From Symbiodinium natans (Eukaryota; Sar; Dinophyceae; Suessiales; Symbiodiniaceae): 64,000 bases of DNA. Position 1 is the first letter of the stretch; every line of letters starts with the position of its first letter. Below are positions 21,518 through 32,430 of the stretch, one piece after another. The DNA is taken from the NCBI GenBank assembly GCA_905221605.1, contig CAJNDS010002745.1:1140703-1204702 (forward strand), in the 5' to 3' direction. Below the pieces are notes generated by a model, which saw only the letters and a list, made by a program, of their open reading frames with translations, was not told the DNA's origin and ran no database searches. Made by a program: the position numbers and the translations under genes.

Positions 21518-24106
21518 CTTTCGGCTCAACCCCGGTGGGGTGCCTTTGGTAGGGAGTTGGTAGCTGTCAACGAGCCTCGGGGCCCAAATCTGCGTGGGGG
21601 AACAGGCCCTTGGTCCAATCCCAGCTTGACCAACTTGTGCCATGGCTGAGCTTAGGGTGTTCGCCTCCCTTTTGTCTCCACAGTCAGGAACCGCTGCTCA
21701 CCGTCGGGGGTTCGCCTCCGTTGCAAGGGTGCATTGCATCCTAGGCCAGTCCCAGCCGGCGGGACGCAAGTTCCGGAGCGGGTGGCAATCTCTCGGGGGG
21801 GCTCACCTCCAGGAAAGCTTGAGTTTGAATAAGCACCAGCGCTTGGTGCCCCTAAACTAACTGCTTTTTCCCCAAAGTTTTGCTTTGTTTTCCTTTGCCA
21901 CTTTGCACTGCTTGCAGTCATGCATGCCGCTGCATTCCTGAGATCATGCCGCCCACTGGCAGGAGAGCAGATGGGGGCAAGGTCTTCGCCAATGGTCACT
22001 TTTGGTTGTCTCTTGGGTTTAGGATTGCATGCATGCTTGGCGCTGGCAAGTTTGGTGGCAAGCGTGGGGACCATCCTGTGTGGTTGAGGCTCCTTAGGGG
22101 GGTCCCTTGGCTTCTTGGGGAGGGTTTAGGGTGTTGTTGAGGTTACCTATGTGTGGGCCACAAGTGTGCTGCCACCTCTGGCTATACCAGTACCATAATT
22201 ACTGAAATTTTGTGCATCAACTCAGGCGCTATGCACTCTGGACATGCAGGAAGCACTCATCTCTCCAGCCTCTGGGAGGATCTTCCTCAGCGCCCAGGTC
22301 CTCCACTAAAGGGCCATGCAGTTACGTCCTTGAGTTGGGGGGCCAGCCCTGCCACCTGTGCAGGGTTTTGGAACAAGTGCAGGAGTTGCTACGGGCTCTT
22401 GCCTCCCTATCGCTTGGCGTTGGCAGAACCAAGTGTGGGATCCTCCTCTTACTTGTTGTTTTTATAGTTTCGGGCATGCAGGTACCCAGGAGTGTCCAGA
22501 CCGTGGGTCCTGCCTGTGCTGCAAGCCAAGGCAACAGTGGGTGTGTTTCATGGCTGGTGCGGCGTGGTTCCCGCGCTTGTTGAGGGGAGCGTCGACACCT
22601 GCGCGTGTGGAGGGGTGCGTTTGCCCTCGCGCTTAGTTTGAGGGCTTAGCACCGGCCTTGACGTGCAGTCACCTAGGTTTGGATCTTGCAGTTGCCCAGG
22701 GTGGTTGGTTGGGTTTAAGGTCACCTTTGAGAGCGTATACCGGCCCACTTCGCCGGGGGCCTTTCCCAGCCACAGTGCAAAGGCAGTGCGCGCTTCTCTG
22801 TCTTCGCGCAGACCCAGTCATTACAGTCCAGGCACCATTTTCTGTCCTTTTACTGCCAAACAAGTCGTTCCTGCTATTTTGGGGTTTAGGATGACACGCT
22901 GAGCCCCAAATAGCAACATGATGTTGCTGGTATAGGAATTCGCCAAGATTTTTGGCCAAATTTCCTTTTATGCACAAAATCATTGAAGTTGGCCCGCCAG
23001 CATCAAAGATCTTCGACATCGAGTCGAGCGTGCATTGCAGGGCCAAATAGCAACATTACGTTGCTGGTATAGGAAATCGCCAAGGCTTTTTTGGTCAAAT
23101 TTCCTTTTCTGCACAAAATCATTGAATTTGGCCCGCCCGCACCAAAGATCTTCACCATCGAGTCGAACGTACATTGCAGGGCCTGGACGCTGGCTTTTCC
23201 TCCCCGGCTGGAGGTAAGTTTGGCCAACATGTGGCCTTGATGGCCACTCTGCTGCCCGTGGCATGCACGCGAGGGCAGTACTTCCACTCCTTTCCCCGTC
23301 TTTGGGGTGGTTTTCCCTCCCCGTTTGGAGGTAATTTTGGCAGACAGGGGGCCTTTATGGCCACTCTGCTGCCTGTGTTCAAGAATGCAAGGGCAGTGCG
23401 CCACTCCACTGCCCGTCAATGGGGTGGATTTTGGTTGGTAGAGGTAGCCGAGTGCCCAGAGCTGCTGCGGCATGGGTGCTCTGGCCCCTGTTAGTAAGAG
23501 CGAGAACGCAGGGGCCACCTCGTTGCAGCAGGGTTTTGGGGCGTCGTTCCCAGCGCCTCCATAGTCGATGGGAAAGCGTCGCTCCCTGCGCCTAAAATTG
23601 GGGGGAGTGCGTGGTCCCCGCGCTTAACTACAAATTGAGGGGACAAAACCCTGCTGCGCCAGTTAACGTCCAGCCCAGAGAAGGTGAGCTGAAGGCCCCC
23701 CGCCCCCAGGCCTTGGGGGTTCTCCTCCCTGCCAAGTGCATTGGGGCGGGGCAGCAACACAGGAGGCCTAGCCCTGTATAGTGCAGTTCCAAGTTGAAGA
23801 AGACGCTGGGGGTTGACCATGCAGAGTCCCTCCATTTGATGGCATAGGTCCTGTAGCCTGTAGTGACCAAGGCTTTCTTTTCTCACCTCATTTTTCCTGT
23901 GGGATTTTGGGCTCAGCACCGGCCTGGAAAGCGCCCGGGTAAGCAGTGCCGTAGGCAAGCACGCCTAGTCACAACGACTGTGGGTGTGTAGGCTGTAGGT
24001 GTCAAAACCCTTTTCCCCCAGGCCTGGCTCAAGGTAGCCGCCCGGGTTTCTTAGGATTGCCGTTTCGGCGGCCGCGCTTCGCGCTTCGAGAAGAAAAATT
24101 CACCTG
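21498..24106. repeat. Array unit C2
   Basis: Begins with a leader lacking one base, CCGTAGCC then TTTTGGCTCAAG, at 21498-21517. The remainder is nearly identical by eye to C3, differing by a handful of bases in 2.6 kb. It has the same internal duplications as C1, and its box motif is at about 23490. Confidence 0.82.
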
Positions 24107-26702
24107 TGGCTCAAGCTTTCGGCTCAACCCCGGTGGGGTGCCTTTGGTAGGGAGTTGGTAGCTGTCAACGAGCCTCGGGGCCCAAATCTGCGTGGGGGAA
24201 CAGGCCCTTGGTCCAATCCCAGCTTGACCAACTTGTGCCATGGCTGAGCTTAGGGTGTTCGCCTCCCTTTTGTCTCCACAGTCAGGAACCGCTGCTCACC
24301 GTCGGGGGTTCGCCTCCGTTGCAAGGGTGCATTGCATCCTAGGCCAGTCCCAGCCGGCGGGACGCAAGTTCCGGAGCGGGTGGCAATCTCTCGGGGGGGC
24401 TCACCTCCAGGAAAGCTTGAGTTTGAATAAGCACCAGCGCTTGGTGCCCCTAAACTAACTGCTTTTTCCCCAAAGTTTTGCTTTGTTTTCCTTTGCCACT
24501 TTGCACTGCTTGCAGTCATGCATGCCGCTGCATTCCTGAGATCATGCCGCCCGCTGGCAGGAGAGCAGATGGGGGCAAGGTCTTCGCCAATGGTCACTTT
24601 TGGTTGTCTCTTGGGTTTAGGATTGCATGCATGCTTGGCGCTGGCAAGTTCGGTGGCAAGCGTGGGGACCATCCGGTGTGGTTGAGGCTCCTTAGGGGGT
24701 CCCTTGGCTTCTTTGGGAGGGTTTAGGGTGTTGTTGAGGTTACCTATGTGTGGGCCACAAGTGTGCTGCCACCTCTGGCTATACCAGTACCATAATTACT
24801 GAAATTTTGTGCATCAACTCAGGCGCTATGCACTCTGGACATGCAGGAAGCACTCATCTCTCCAGCCTCTGGGAGGATCTTCCTCAGCGCCCAGGTCCTC
24901 CACTAAAGGGCCATGCAGTTACGTCCTTGAGTTGGGGGGCCAGCCCTGCCACCTGTGCAGGGTTTTGGAACAAGTGCAGGAGTTGCTACGGGCTCTTGCC
25001 TCCCTATCGCTTGGCGTTGGCAGAACCAAGTGTGGGATCCTCCTCTTACTTGTTGTTTTTATAGTTTCGGGCATGCAGGTACCCAGGAGTGTCCAGACCG
25101 TGAGTCCTGCCTGTGCTGCAAGCCAAGCCAACAGTGGGTGTGTTTCATGGCTGGTGCGGCGTGGTTGCCGCGCTTGTTGAGGGGAGCGTCGACACCTGCG
25201 CGTGTGGAGGGGTGCGTTTGCCCTCGCGCTTAGTTTGAGGGCTTAGCACCGGCCTTGACGTGCAGTCACCTAGGTTTGGATCTTGCAGTTGCCCAGGGTG
25301 GTTGGTTGGGTTTAAGGTCACCTTTGAGAGCGTATACCGGCCCACTTCGCCGGGGGCCTTTCCCAGCCACAGTGCAAAGGCAGTGCGCGCTTCTCTGTCT
25401 TCGCGCAGACCCAGTCATTACAGTCCAGGCACCGTTTTCTGTCCTTTTACTGCCAAACAAGTCGTTCCTGCTATTTTGGGGTTTAGGATGACACGCTGAG
25501 CCCCAAATAGCAACATGATGTTGCTGGTATAGGAATTCGCCAAGATTTTTGGCCAAATTTCCTTTTCTGCACAAAATCATTGAAGTTGGCCCGCCAGCAT
25601 CAAAGATCTTCGACATCGAGTCGAGCGTGCATTGCAGGGCCAAATAGCAACATTACGTTGCTGGTATAGGAAATCGCCAAGGCTTTTTTGGTCAAATTTC
25701 CTTTTCTGCACAAAATCATTGAATTTGGCCCGCCCGCACCAAAGATCTTCACCATCGAGTCGAACGTACATTGCAGGGCCTGGACGCTGGCTTTTCCTCC
25801 CCGGCTGGAGGTAAGTTTGGCCAACATGTGGCCTTGATGGCCACTCTGCTGCCCGTGGCATGCACGCGAGGGCAGTACTTCCACTCCTTTCCCCGTCTTT
25901 GGGGTGGTTTTCCCTCCCCGTTTGGAGGTAATTTTGGCAGACAGGGGGCCTTTATGGCCACTCTGCTGCCTGTGTTCAAGAATGCAAGGGCAGTGCGCCA
26001 CTCCACTGCCCGTCAATGGGGTGGATTTTGGTTGGTAGAGGTAGCCGAGTGCCCAGAGCTGCTGCGGCATGGGTGCTCTGGCCCCTGTTAGTAAGAGCGA
26101 GAACGCAGGGGCCACCTCGTTGCAGCAGGGTTTTGGGGCGTCGTTCCCAGCGCCTCCATAGTCGATGGGAAAGCGTCGCTCCCTGCGCCTAAAATTGGGG
26201 GGAGTGCGTGGTCCCCGCGCTTAACTACAAATTGAGGGGACAAAACCCTGCTGCGCCAGTTAACGTCCAGCCCAGAGAAGGTGAGCTGAAGGCCCCCCGC
26301 CCCCAGGCCTTGGGGGTTCTCCTCCCTGCCAAGTGCATTGGGGCGGGGCAGCAACACAGGAGGCCTAGCCCTGTATAGTGCAGTTCCAAGTTGAAGAAGA
26401 CGCTGGGGGTTGACCATTCAGAGTCCCTCCATTTGATGGCATAGGTCCTGTAGCCTGTAGTGACCAAGGCTTTCTTTTCTCACCTCATTTTTCCTGTGGG
26501 ATTTTGGGCTCAGCACCGGCCTGGAAAGCGCCCGGGTAAGCAGTGCCGTAGGCAAGCACGCCTAGTCACAACGACTGTGGGTGTGTAGGCTGTAGGTGTC
26601 AAAACCCTTTTCCCCCAGGCCTGGCTCAAGGTAGCCGCCCGGGTTTCTTAGGATTGCCGTTTCGGCGGCCGCGCTTCGCGCTTCGAGAAGAAAAATTCAC
26701 CT
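24107..26702. repeat. Array unit C3
   Basis: Head reduced to TGGCTCAAG (24107-24115). Nearly identical to C2. Ends with the GC-rich hairpin GCGGCCGCGCTTCGCGCTTCG and the linker GAAAAATTCACCTG at 26689-26702, after which array sequence stops. Confidence 0.82.
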
Positions 26703-27290
26703 GTAGTGTTTGCCCAGTTGGTGCCATGTGGTGTTTTACTGTACAGAGAGAAGCATGAGAGTTTTTCTGCTGCATGACTTGGCATGAGCATGTTTGGTTT
26801 TGCCCGAAGTCCCTAAAGCATGTTTGGGTTGACTGCGACGCATGTCTTGTCTTGTCGGCATGGCCTAGGATGAGTTTTGAGGCACTTGGAACTGCTTGAG
26901 AGCAGTAGTGAAGAAGTGCGTGTCAGAACTCTGAGGTTCTGTCTTGCTGCAACTCACTCCGTGTCCCCGCCACTTCGTTCGTTTCCGTTGGACGTGTAGG
27001 ATGGGAGTAGGAGTGCAGAGTGGACTCTGAAGCTTCGCTGTTTTGTTGTTCGGAAGTGACCTGAAGTCCCCGAGGTGTAGCCCAAAGCAGTTGCATTGTT
27101 CTTTTGCTTTACCTCCTTTGTAGAACAAAGTTGAGATGGAATTCGTAGCTTTTTGGAGCCCTTAGCTCTTGGAGAGAGCTTGCTGCAAGAACTGAAGCTT
27201 GCTGAACACTTTGGTGTTTGGCTCAAGTGCGAAGTGAAAAAGAGACTGCTGCGCGAGCTCTGCTTTTCACAAATATTCATAATAATTTTT
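26703..27290. other. Gene-free stretch with a possible diverged copy of copia 3' sequence
   Basis: No convincing gene. At about 26866-26945 the words GCCTAGGATGAG, GGCACTTGGAAC, GTGAAGAAGTGCGTG and CTCTGAGG appear in the same order and spacing as at 5574-5638, just after the copia Pol stop. This may be a related element's 3' region, and the array could then lie between two pieces of copia 3' sequence. Base composition turns AT-rich from about 27250. Confidence 0.35.
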
Positions 27291-27326
27291 ATTATGAACG
27301 TTTGTTGCGGGGTTTTGTCTTGAAGG

Positions 27327-27644
27327 TTATATAATTTCAGTAGTGTTTTTACTATGAAAGGCTAACATTAGTTTTTGATGTTTGTTTGAATCAATATGAC
27401 GTTTCATTCTATATTCATGAACTGGACATTTACAATAGAAACAATCAATATACATGTCCTTTTTCTTTGCTTTAATTTCTTCTTTGTGTTCTTCATAATA
27501 TTGTTTGTTATATGCATTGACTTGTTCCTTATGTCGTTGTCTGTATGTGTGTTGATGGTTTATACATTGTTGACATGGTCGTCTACCTTCTATAAACCAA
27601 TCTAACGGTCTTAACTGTCTACATTTAGGACATTCTTTTTCCAT
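27327..27644 (-). CDS. Small zinc-finger protein, Polinton/virus-like
   Basis: A 105-residue protein with an N-terminal paired-cysteine module, CPKC at residues 5-8 and CQQC near 24-27. A basic, tyrosine-rich helical stretch follows (residues 30-70, many K, E, Q, Y). A C-terminal C2H2-like finger reads CFYCKC...HIDSNKH. The layout resembles small treble-clef or HNH-associated proteins of large DNA viruses and Polintons, but no catalytic residues were recognised. The start ATG at 27644 lies just left of a 0.4-kb repeat-rich spacer that separates it from the polymerase, which is transcribed the other way. A shared bidirectional promoter region is plausible. Confidence 0.6.
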   Translation of the reverse strand: MEKECPKCRQLRPLDWFIEGRRPCQQCINHQHTYRQRHKEQVNAYNKQYYEEHKEEIKAKKKDMYIDCFYCKCPVHEYRMKRHIDSNKHQKLMLAFHSKNTTEII

Positions 27645-27718
27645 ACTGTTTAAAGGTGGTTTTTCTTTAATTTTTCAATTCACCATTAAAATCTCAACGC
27701 GTTCACAAGTAGAACGAC

Positions 27719-27800
27719 ACACCAAAAACGGCGTGTACAAACACCAAAAAGGTGTACACCAAAACGGCGTGTACAAACACACAAAGGTGTACACCAAAAT
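27719..27800. repeat. Short tandem repeats (GGTGTACACC / GGCGTGTACAAACACC)
   Basis: About two imperfect copies of a 42-base unit containing the palindrome GGTGTACACC. They lie in the spacer between the two divergently transcribed genes. Confidence 0.65.
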
Positions 27801-27858
27801 GATGTGTAACTACATCGTTTTTATATTCAAATTATTAAAACCGGTTTTTATTCAAGGA

Positions 27859-28010
27859 GTGCCACCTACAAAATCAGAAGGTGCCACCTACAAAATCAGA
27901 AGGTGCCACCTACAAAAAACCGGGTGCCCCACAAAAAAACCGAGGGGCCACCTACAAAAAACCGAGGGTGCCACCTACAAAAAACCGAGGGTGCCACCTA
28001 CAAAAAACCA
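27859..28010. repeat. 22-bp tandem repeats upstream of the polymerase gene
   Basis: Seven imperfect copies of GTGCCACCTACAAAAAACCG or close variants (first two with AAATCAGAAG). They end about 50 bases before the polymerase ATG. Position suggests a control or replication region; nothing shows which. They have no spacers, so they are not a CRISPR array. Confidence 0.8.
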
Positions 28011-28061
28011 GCCCCCAGCCCAGCCCCCAAAGGGACTTAAAGGGAAGACCCCTTAAGGGGT

Positions 28062-31000
28062 ATGGAGCCTGATGACGGAAGTCCCGACTTAAAGGATGAA
28101 ACCCTATATACTTATATGGAAGATACATTAAAAAAATCTGTTATGAAATACGTTTTATCTTCAAAAATAGGTGAGATTAAAGTTAATAATAAAGGTAAAC
28201 AGCTAAAGCGAGTAATTATAAATGACAAAGAATATCCATATAATCCATCAAAGCCTTTTACAGAACGTTTAACAAAGAAGCTGGACAAAATATCTAAAAC
28301 GCCAGAATACAAACGCTTTAAGATTTTAAACGACGCTTCTAAAAAAATTATGGTTCGTCAAGCTTTAAAAAGTTATGCTATTAAAATCAAAGCTTCAATA
28401 ACAGATGAACAATCCGCGTTAAAATCTTATGCTAATTCTTATTCCATTACAAATATAAATCTTTCAGGTTTTAAAGGTTTATCATACCTTAAATATCAAA
28501 AAGAACGCTTAAACGATTATCTTAAAAAACATAAGAGTATGAAAGTTCTAATAACAGTTGATTTATTATTTGAAAACGCTGATGAAGAAGAGGAACCACA
28601 TACACTAATAAGTAGAAGATACAATATTTTAAATGAAGAGGATTTAAACAATGCTATAAACACTATGGCTAGTGATATTGAAATTACAGTTGAAAACAAG
28701 AACTTAAGAAAATCAGGATTAAAAATAAAGAAAGTAGATAAAATAACAGTTCATTATGACAAATATGACCCGACAAGAGCGGGTAAATTTATAGAACTAC
28801 CTGACTGGATAGCAAAGAAAAAGGCATGTATTAATATAAAAAATGATGATGATTTTTGTTTAAAATACTGTATTTTGTGTAGGCTTTATGACATCTACAA
28901 AAAAGACCATCCAGAAAGACTTTTTCATTATACAAAGCTATTAGATAATGAAAGCTTAATAACATGGGATGGTGTTAATTTTCCAGCTTCAAATGAAGAT
29001 ATTCAACATTTTGAAGAAATCAACAACAATACCGTTTCAGTAAATGTTTATACAGTTGATAATGATAAAAACAAAATACGACCAGACAAAATAACAAAAA
29101 TAGTTAAACCAACTTTTCATATTAACCTTTTACGGTTAGATATGGATAATAAAAGTCATTATGTTTATATTAAAGACTATTCCCGTTTAATGGGTTCTCA
29201 AACAAACAAACACAAAGAAAAATTATTTCATTGTAGATTTTGTCAAAAAGGCTTTCAAAAAGAAACATTATTAACTGCTCATACATTAAAAGGTTGTATG
29301 GCTAATGAAGTTCAAGCCATTGAGATGCCTGAAGAAAAAGAAAAAATGTTTTTCCAAAAGCATTACAAAAAATTGAGATGTCCTTATGTTATATATGTGA
29401 CGTCACATATGGTAAAAAACGAAGCGCCAATGCAAGCGTGTATTAAAGGTAGTTATCAAAATCATATCCCATCAGGTTTTATGTTAAATGTTGTTAATTC
29501 AATTACCAATGAAGTAACACCATACATTTATAGAGGTGAGGATTGTATGGAAAAATTTTGTAAAACGATGAATGAAATTAGAGAAGAAATATTTGATAAG
29601 ATGAAAAATCCTAAACCAATGATTATAACACACGAACAAGAAAAAGAATTCCAAGATTGTAAGAAATGCTTTATATGTGGTGGTGCTTTTAATAATACTA
29701 AAGATAAGAAAAAAGTTCGCGACCATTGTCATTTTACAGGTTTATATCGTGGATGTGCTCATAACAAGTGTAATTTAGATTATTGTTTCAAATTCTTTAA
29801 AATACCTATATTTTTTCATAATCTTAAAAATTATGACGCGCACCTTATAATATCTAATCTTGATAAACTTAATACTAAAAAAGATGATGTAAGCGTAATA
29901 GCACAGAACAGCGAGAAGTTTGTTACCTTTTGTTTAAAACAGCTTGAATTTAAAGACAGTTTCAGTTTCTTATCATCATCATTAGATAAGTTAGTTAAAT
30001 TAACTAAATATGAGGATAATGAAAAACGAAGCGACTGGATAAATCATTTTAAATACAGTAAAAATAGCGAATATGTTAAGGATGATTATGATTTAGATTT
30101 ATTAACAGATAAGGGCATTTACCCATATGACTATATGAATGATTTTAGTAAATTCAACGAGACAGAGTTACCACCAAAAAAGGAATTCTACAGTCAACTA
30201 GCTGAAGAAGATATTAAAGATGAAGATTATGAAAAGGCACTACATATATGGAAACATTTTAACATTAAAAATCTCGGTGAGTATCATGACCTTTATCTTA
30301 AAACGGATGTTTTATTATTAACAGATGTTTTTGAAAATTTCAGAACAAAATGTTTAGAAGATTACGGTTTAGACCCTGCTCATTATTACACACTTCCTAA
30401 TTTTGCTTGGGATGCTATGTTATTAAAAACTGGTGTTACTTTAGATTTAATATATGATGAAGAATTGTATAAAATGGTTGAAAAAGGATTGCGTGGAGGG
30501 ATGTGCCAAGTTTCAAAGAGACGGGCAGAAGCAAACAACAAATATATGAATGAAATGTATGATGAAAATAAACCCTCTTCTTATATAAACTACCTTGATG
30601 CTAATAATTTATATGGTCTAGCAATGTGTCAAAAACTACCATACAAAGATATTAAATTTGTTGATAACTTTACGGAAGAACAACTTAACTCATGGTCGGA
30701 TACTAATGTAGGTTTTATATTGGATGTTGATTTAGAATATCCTAAAGAATTACACGATAAACATGTTGATTATCCGTTAGCACCTGAAATTATGAATGTA
30801 ACGACAGATATGTTAAGTGAAACACAAAAAACCATTTACAAAGCATACAACCACAACAAAGAACCGAGAGACGAAAAAACAAACAAATTAGTATTAAAAG
30901 TATATGATAAAAACAATTATGTATTACACATTAAGATGTTAAAATATTATTTGAAACAAGGACTAAAACTAAAGAAGATAAACAGAGCAATCATGTTCAA

Positions 31001-31862
31001 ACAAAAAGAGTGGTTAAAACCATGGATAGATTTTAACACAAATACAAGAAAAGAAGCCACAAGTGATTTTGAAAAGGACATGTACAAATTAATGAATAAC
31101 GCGGTCTATGGAAAAACGATGGAGAACCTGAGAGAACATATTAACTTTGAACTAGTTGATACACCAGAGCGTTTTCAAAAAGTAGTTAATGCACCTACTT
31201 ATAAACACAGACACATCATTAACGAAAATCTTGTAGGAGTTGAGAAGTTAAAAGAAACAGTAAAACTCAATAAACCCATATATGTAGGTATGAGTATATT
31301 AGACTTGAGTAAGTTACATATGTATTCATTCTATTATGATGTGTTGAAGAAAAAGTATGAAGACAAGGTAAGGCTAATATATACAGATACAGATAGTTTT
31401 GTAACACACATAGAAACAGAAGATGTATATGATGATTTTAATGATATTAAAAAATACATGGATTTTAGCGGTTATGATAAAGAACATAAATGTTATGATG
31501 CTACTAATAAGAAGGTGCTAGGCAAATTTAAGGATGAAGTAGACGGCAAGATAATTACCAACTTCATAGGATTAAAACCTAAATCATACGCATTTAAAAT
31601 ATACAAGCAAGATAAAGAAGAAAAGAAATCAAAAGGAATAGTAAAGCATAAGGTTAAAAGAGAACTTAATTACAAAAAATATTTAGAAACACTTGAAGAT
31701 AACAAATGTGATACAGTATCATTCAACAGTATAAGAAGTAAAAATCATCAAATATATTCAATAAATCAGGTAAAGATGGCATTATCAAGCTATGACAATA
31801 AAAGATATGATTTAGATAAGGTAAACAGTTTACCTTATGGGCATTATAAAACATATCAATGA
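28062..31862 (+). CDS. polB: Family-B DNA polymerase, protein-primed Polinton/virophage type
   Basis: The protein has 1266 residues, the usual size for this family. The N-terminal 350 residues are lysine-rich and unassigned. A C2H2-like finger is at about 388-412 (FHCRFCQKGFQK...HTLKGC). A treble-clef module at about 540-590 (CFICGGAF...VRDHCHFTGLYRG) is the endonuclease-VII-like insert typical of Polinton polymerases. The 3'-5' exonuclease signs are HNLKNYDAHL and YLKTDVLLL. Polymerase motif A is YLDANNLYG near 843, motif B MNNAVYGKTMEN near 1011, and motif C YTDTDSF near 1109, with both catalytic aspartates present. GLRGGMCQVS and ETELPPKKEFY are family signatures. It acts in copying the element's own DNA. 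The frame is unbroken and AT-rich codon use contrasts with all neighbours. Confidence 0.93.
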   Translation: MEPDDGSPDLKDETLYTYMEDTLKKSVMKYVLSSKIGEIKVNNKGKQLKRVIINDKEYPYNPSKPFTERLTKKLDKISKTPEYKRFKILNDASKKIMVRQALKSYAIKIKASITDEQSALKSYANSYSITNINLSGFKGLSYLKYQKERLNDYLKKHKSMKVLITVDLLFENADEEEEPHTLISRRYNILNEEDLNNAINTMASDIEITVENKNLRKSGLKIKKVDKITVHYDKYDPTRAGKFIELPDWIAKKKACINIKNDDDFCLKYCILCRLYDIYKKDHPERLFHYTKLLDNESLITWDGVNFPASNEDIQHFEEINNNTVSVNVYTVDNDKNKIRPDKITKIVKPTFHINLLRLDMDNKSHYVYIKDYSRLMGSQTNKHKEKLFHCRFCQKGFQKETLLTAHTLKGCMANEVQAIEMPEEKEKMFFQKHYKKLRCPYVIYVTSHMVKNEAPMQACIKGSYQNHIPSGFMLNVVNSITNEVTPYIYRGEDCMEKFCKTMNEIREEIFDKMKNPKPMIITHEQEKEFQDCKKCFICGGAFNNTKDKKKVRDHCHFTGLYRGCAHNKCNLDYCFKFFKIPIFFHNLKNYDAHLIISNLDKLNTKKDDVSVIAQNSEKFVTFCLKQLEFKDSFSFLSSSLDKLVKLTKYEDNEKRSDWINHFKYSKNSEYVKDDYDLDLLTDKGIYPYDYMNDFSKFNETELPPKKEFYSQLAEEDIKDEDYEKALHIWKHFNIKNLGEYHDLYLKTDVLLLTDVFENFRTKCLEDYGLDPAHYYTLPNFAWDAMLLKTGVTLDLIYDEELYKMVEKGLRGGMCQVSKRRAEANNKYMNEMYDENKPSSYINYLDANNLYGLAMCQKLPYKDIKFVDNFTEEQLNSWSDTNVGFILDVDLEYPKELHDKHVDYPLAPEIMNVTTDMLSETQKTIYKAYNHNKEPRDEKTNKLVLKVYDKNNYVLHIKMLKYYLKQGLKLKKINRAIMFKQKEWLKPWIDFNTNTRKEATSDFEKDMYKLMNNAVYGKTMENLREHINFELVDTPERFQKVVNAPTYKHRHIINENLVGVEKLKETVKLNKPIYVGMSILDLSKLHMYSFYYDVLKKKYEDKVRLIYTDTDSFVTHIETEDVYDDFNDIKKYMDFSGYDKEHKCYDATNKKVLGKFKDEVDGKIITNFIGLKPKSYAFKIYKQDKEEKKSKGIVKHKVKRELNYKKYLETLEDNKCDTVSFNSIRSKNHQIYSINQVKMALSSYDNKRYDLDKVNSLPYGHYKTYQ

Positions 31863-31894
31863 AGATAAATTTTATAATTCATAAGATTATAAAA

Positions 31895-32125
31895 TCAATC
31901 TTTTATAGTTTTAGCTTTCATTTGTTGTTGTTGTCTACAGAACTTGCAAGAACGAGATTTGCATTTACATTTGTTTGTAACTTCAAAAGCATGTGGAGCG
32001 AAATACTGACCACACGTTTTACACTTTATTAGGTCGTGAATGCCGTCTCTTCTTGTGTTAGTTTCTTTATTTAAATCTACTTCATTCTTCATTACATTTA
32101 ATGTAGGTTTTTTCCTTTTTATCAT
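31895..32125 (-). CDS. Small zinc-ribbon protein
   Basis: A 76-residue basic protein with CKTC (residues 35-38) and CKCKSRSCKFC near residues 53-63, a likely single zinc ribbon. Its start overlaps the end of the upstream minus-strand ORF (32082-32369) by 44 bases in another phase, a compact arrangement common in viral genomes. It ends 33 bases after the convergent polymerase stop. Function unknown; DNA or RNA binding is a guess from the finger and charge. Confidence 0.5.
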   Translation of the reverse strand: MIKRKKPTLNVMKNEVDLNKETNTRRDGIHDLIKCKTCGQYFAPHAFEVTNKCKCKSRSCKFCRQQQQMKAKTIKD

Positions 32126-32369
32126 ACTTAATCTTATAATATTCTAGAGTAGTGGCTTTATGGTTAAGTATGTCACCGCTGTTTAGTTTCGTTAGGTAGG
32201 TGTTCCGTTTATTATCGTATGTAGCATCTTTATCAGTATTTGGTTTCGTATATCTTGGTTTAGTGTTCTTTTCTATATTATCAATCTTTTCATTCATTTC
32301 CTCTAGCAACTTCAATATTTCTAAAGTGTTAACATAGCATTTTTCGTCAAACTCTTCGGTCTTACTCAT
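32082..32369 (-). CDS. Small coiled-coil protein of the AT-rich island
   Basis: A 95-residue charged protein. Residues 12-40 (VNTLEILKLLEEMNEKIDN) have heptad-like hydrophobic spacing, and the rest is Lys/Tyr/Asn-rich. No family recognised. It has AT-rich codon use like the polymerase, and lies between two other minus-strand ORFs in what looks like a three-gene run. Confidence 0.45.
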   Translation of the reverse strand: MSKTEEFDEKCYVNTLEILKLLEEMNEKIDNIEKNTKPRYTKPNTDKDATYDNKRNTYLTKLNSGDILNHKATTLEYYKIKYDKKEKTYIKCNEE

Positions 32370-32430
32370 ATATGTATATTAAGATAATAAGTTTTTAAAT
32401 ACAAGTTTTTACAAAAAGTTTTTAATATAT

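Larger units (their letters stand above)
5674..26702. repeat. Array of nine large non-coding units (families A, B, C) with spliced-leader relic heads
   Basis: Order: A1, B1, B2, A2, A3, B3, C1, C2, C3. Most units begin with TGGCTCAAG followed by TTTCGGCTCAACCCCGG and a GGTGGGGTGC hairpin. A and B units end with a shared tail containing CCCCTTCGGGTGGCTACGCC and GCAGCGTGCAGACGAAA. C units end with a different GC-rich hairpin, but the same AAAAATTCACCT linker. Open frames of 60-255 codons occur on both strands but shift or break between copies of the same unit, so no coding role is supported. All families share two small dispersed motifs (a CCTCG...GCTGAGG hairpin in A and B, and GTTAGTAAGWGCGAGAA in all). 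Confidence 0.85.

Noticed and set aside
23003-23518. 171-codon minus-strand ORF, identical in unit C3 (25600-26115)
   Set aside because: C2 and C3 are recent duplicates, so sharing means little. In the older copy C1 the frame differs, and the ORF spans the internal duplications.
27859-28010. CRISPR-like array
   Set aside because: Direct tandem repeats with no unique spacers, in a eukaryotic context.
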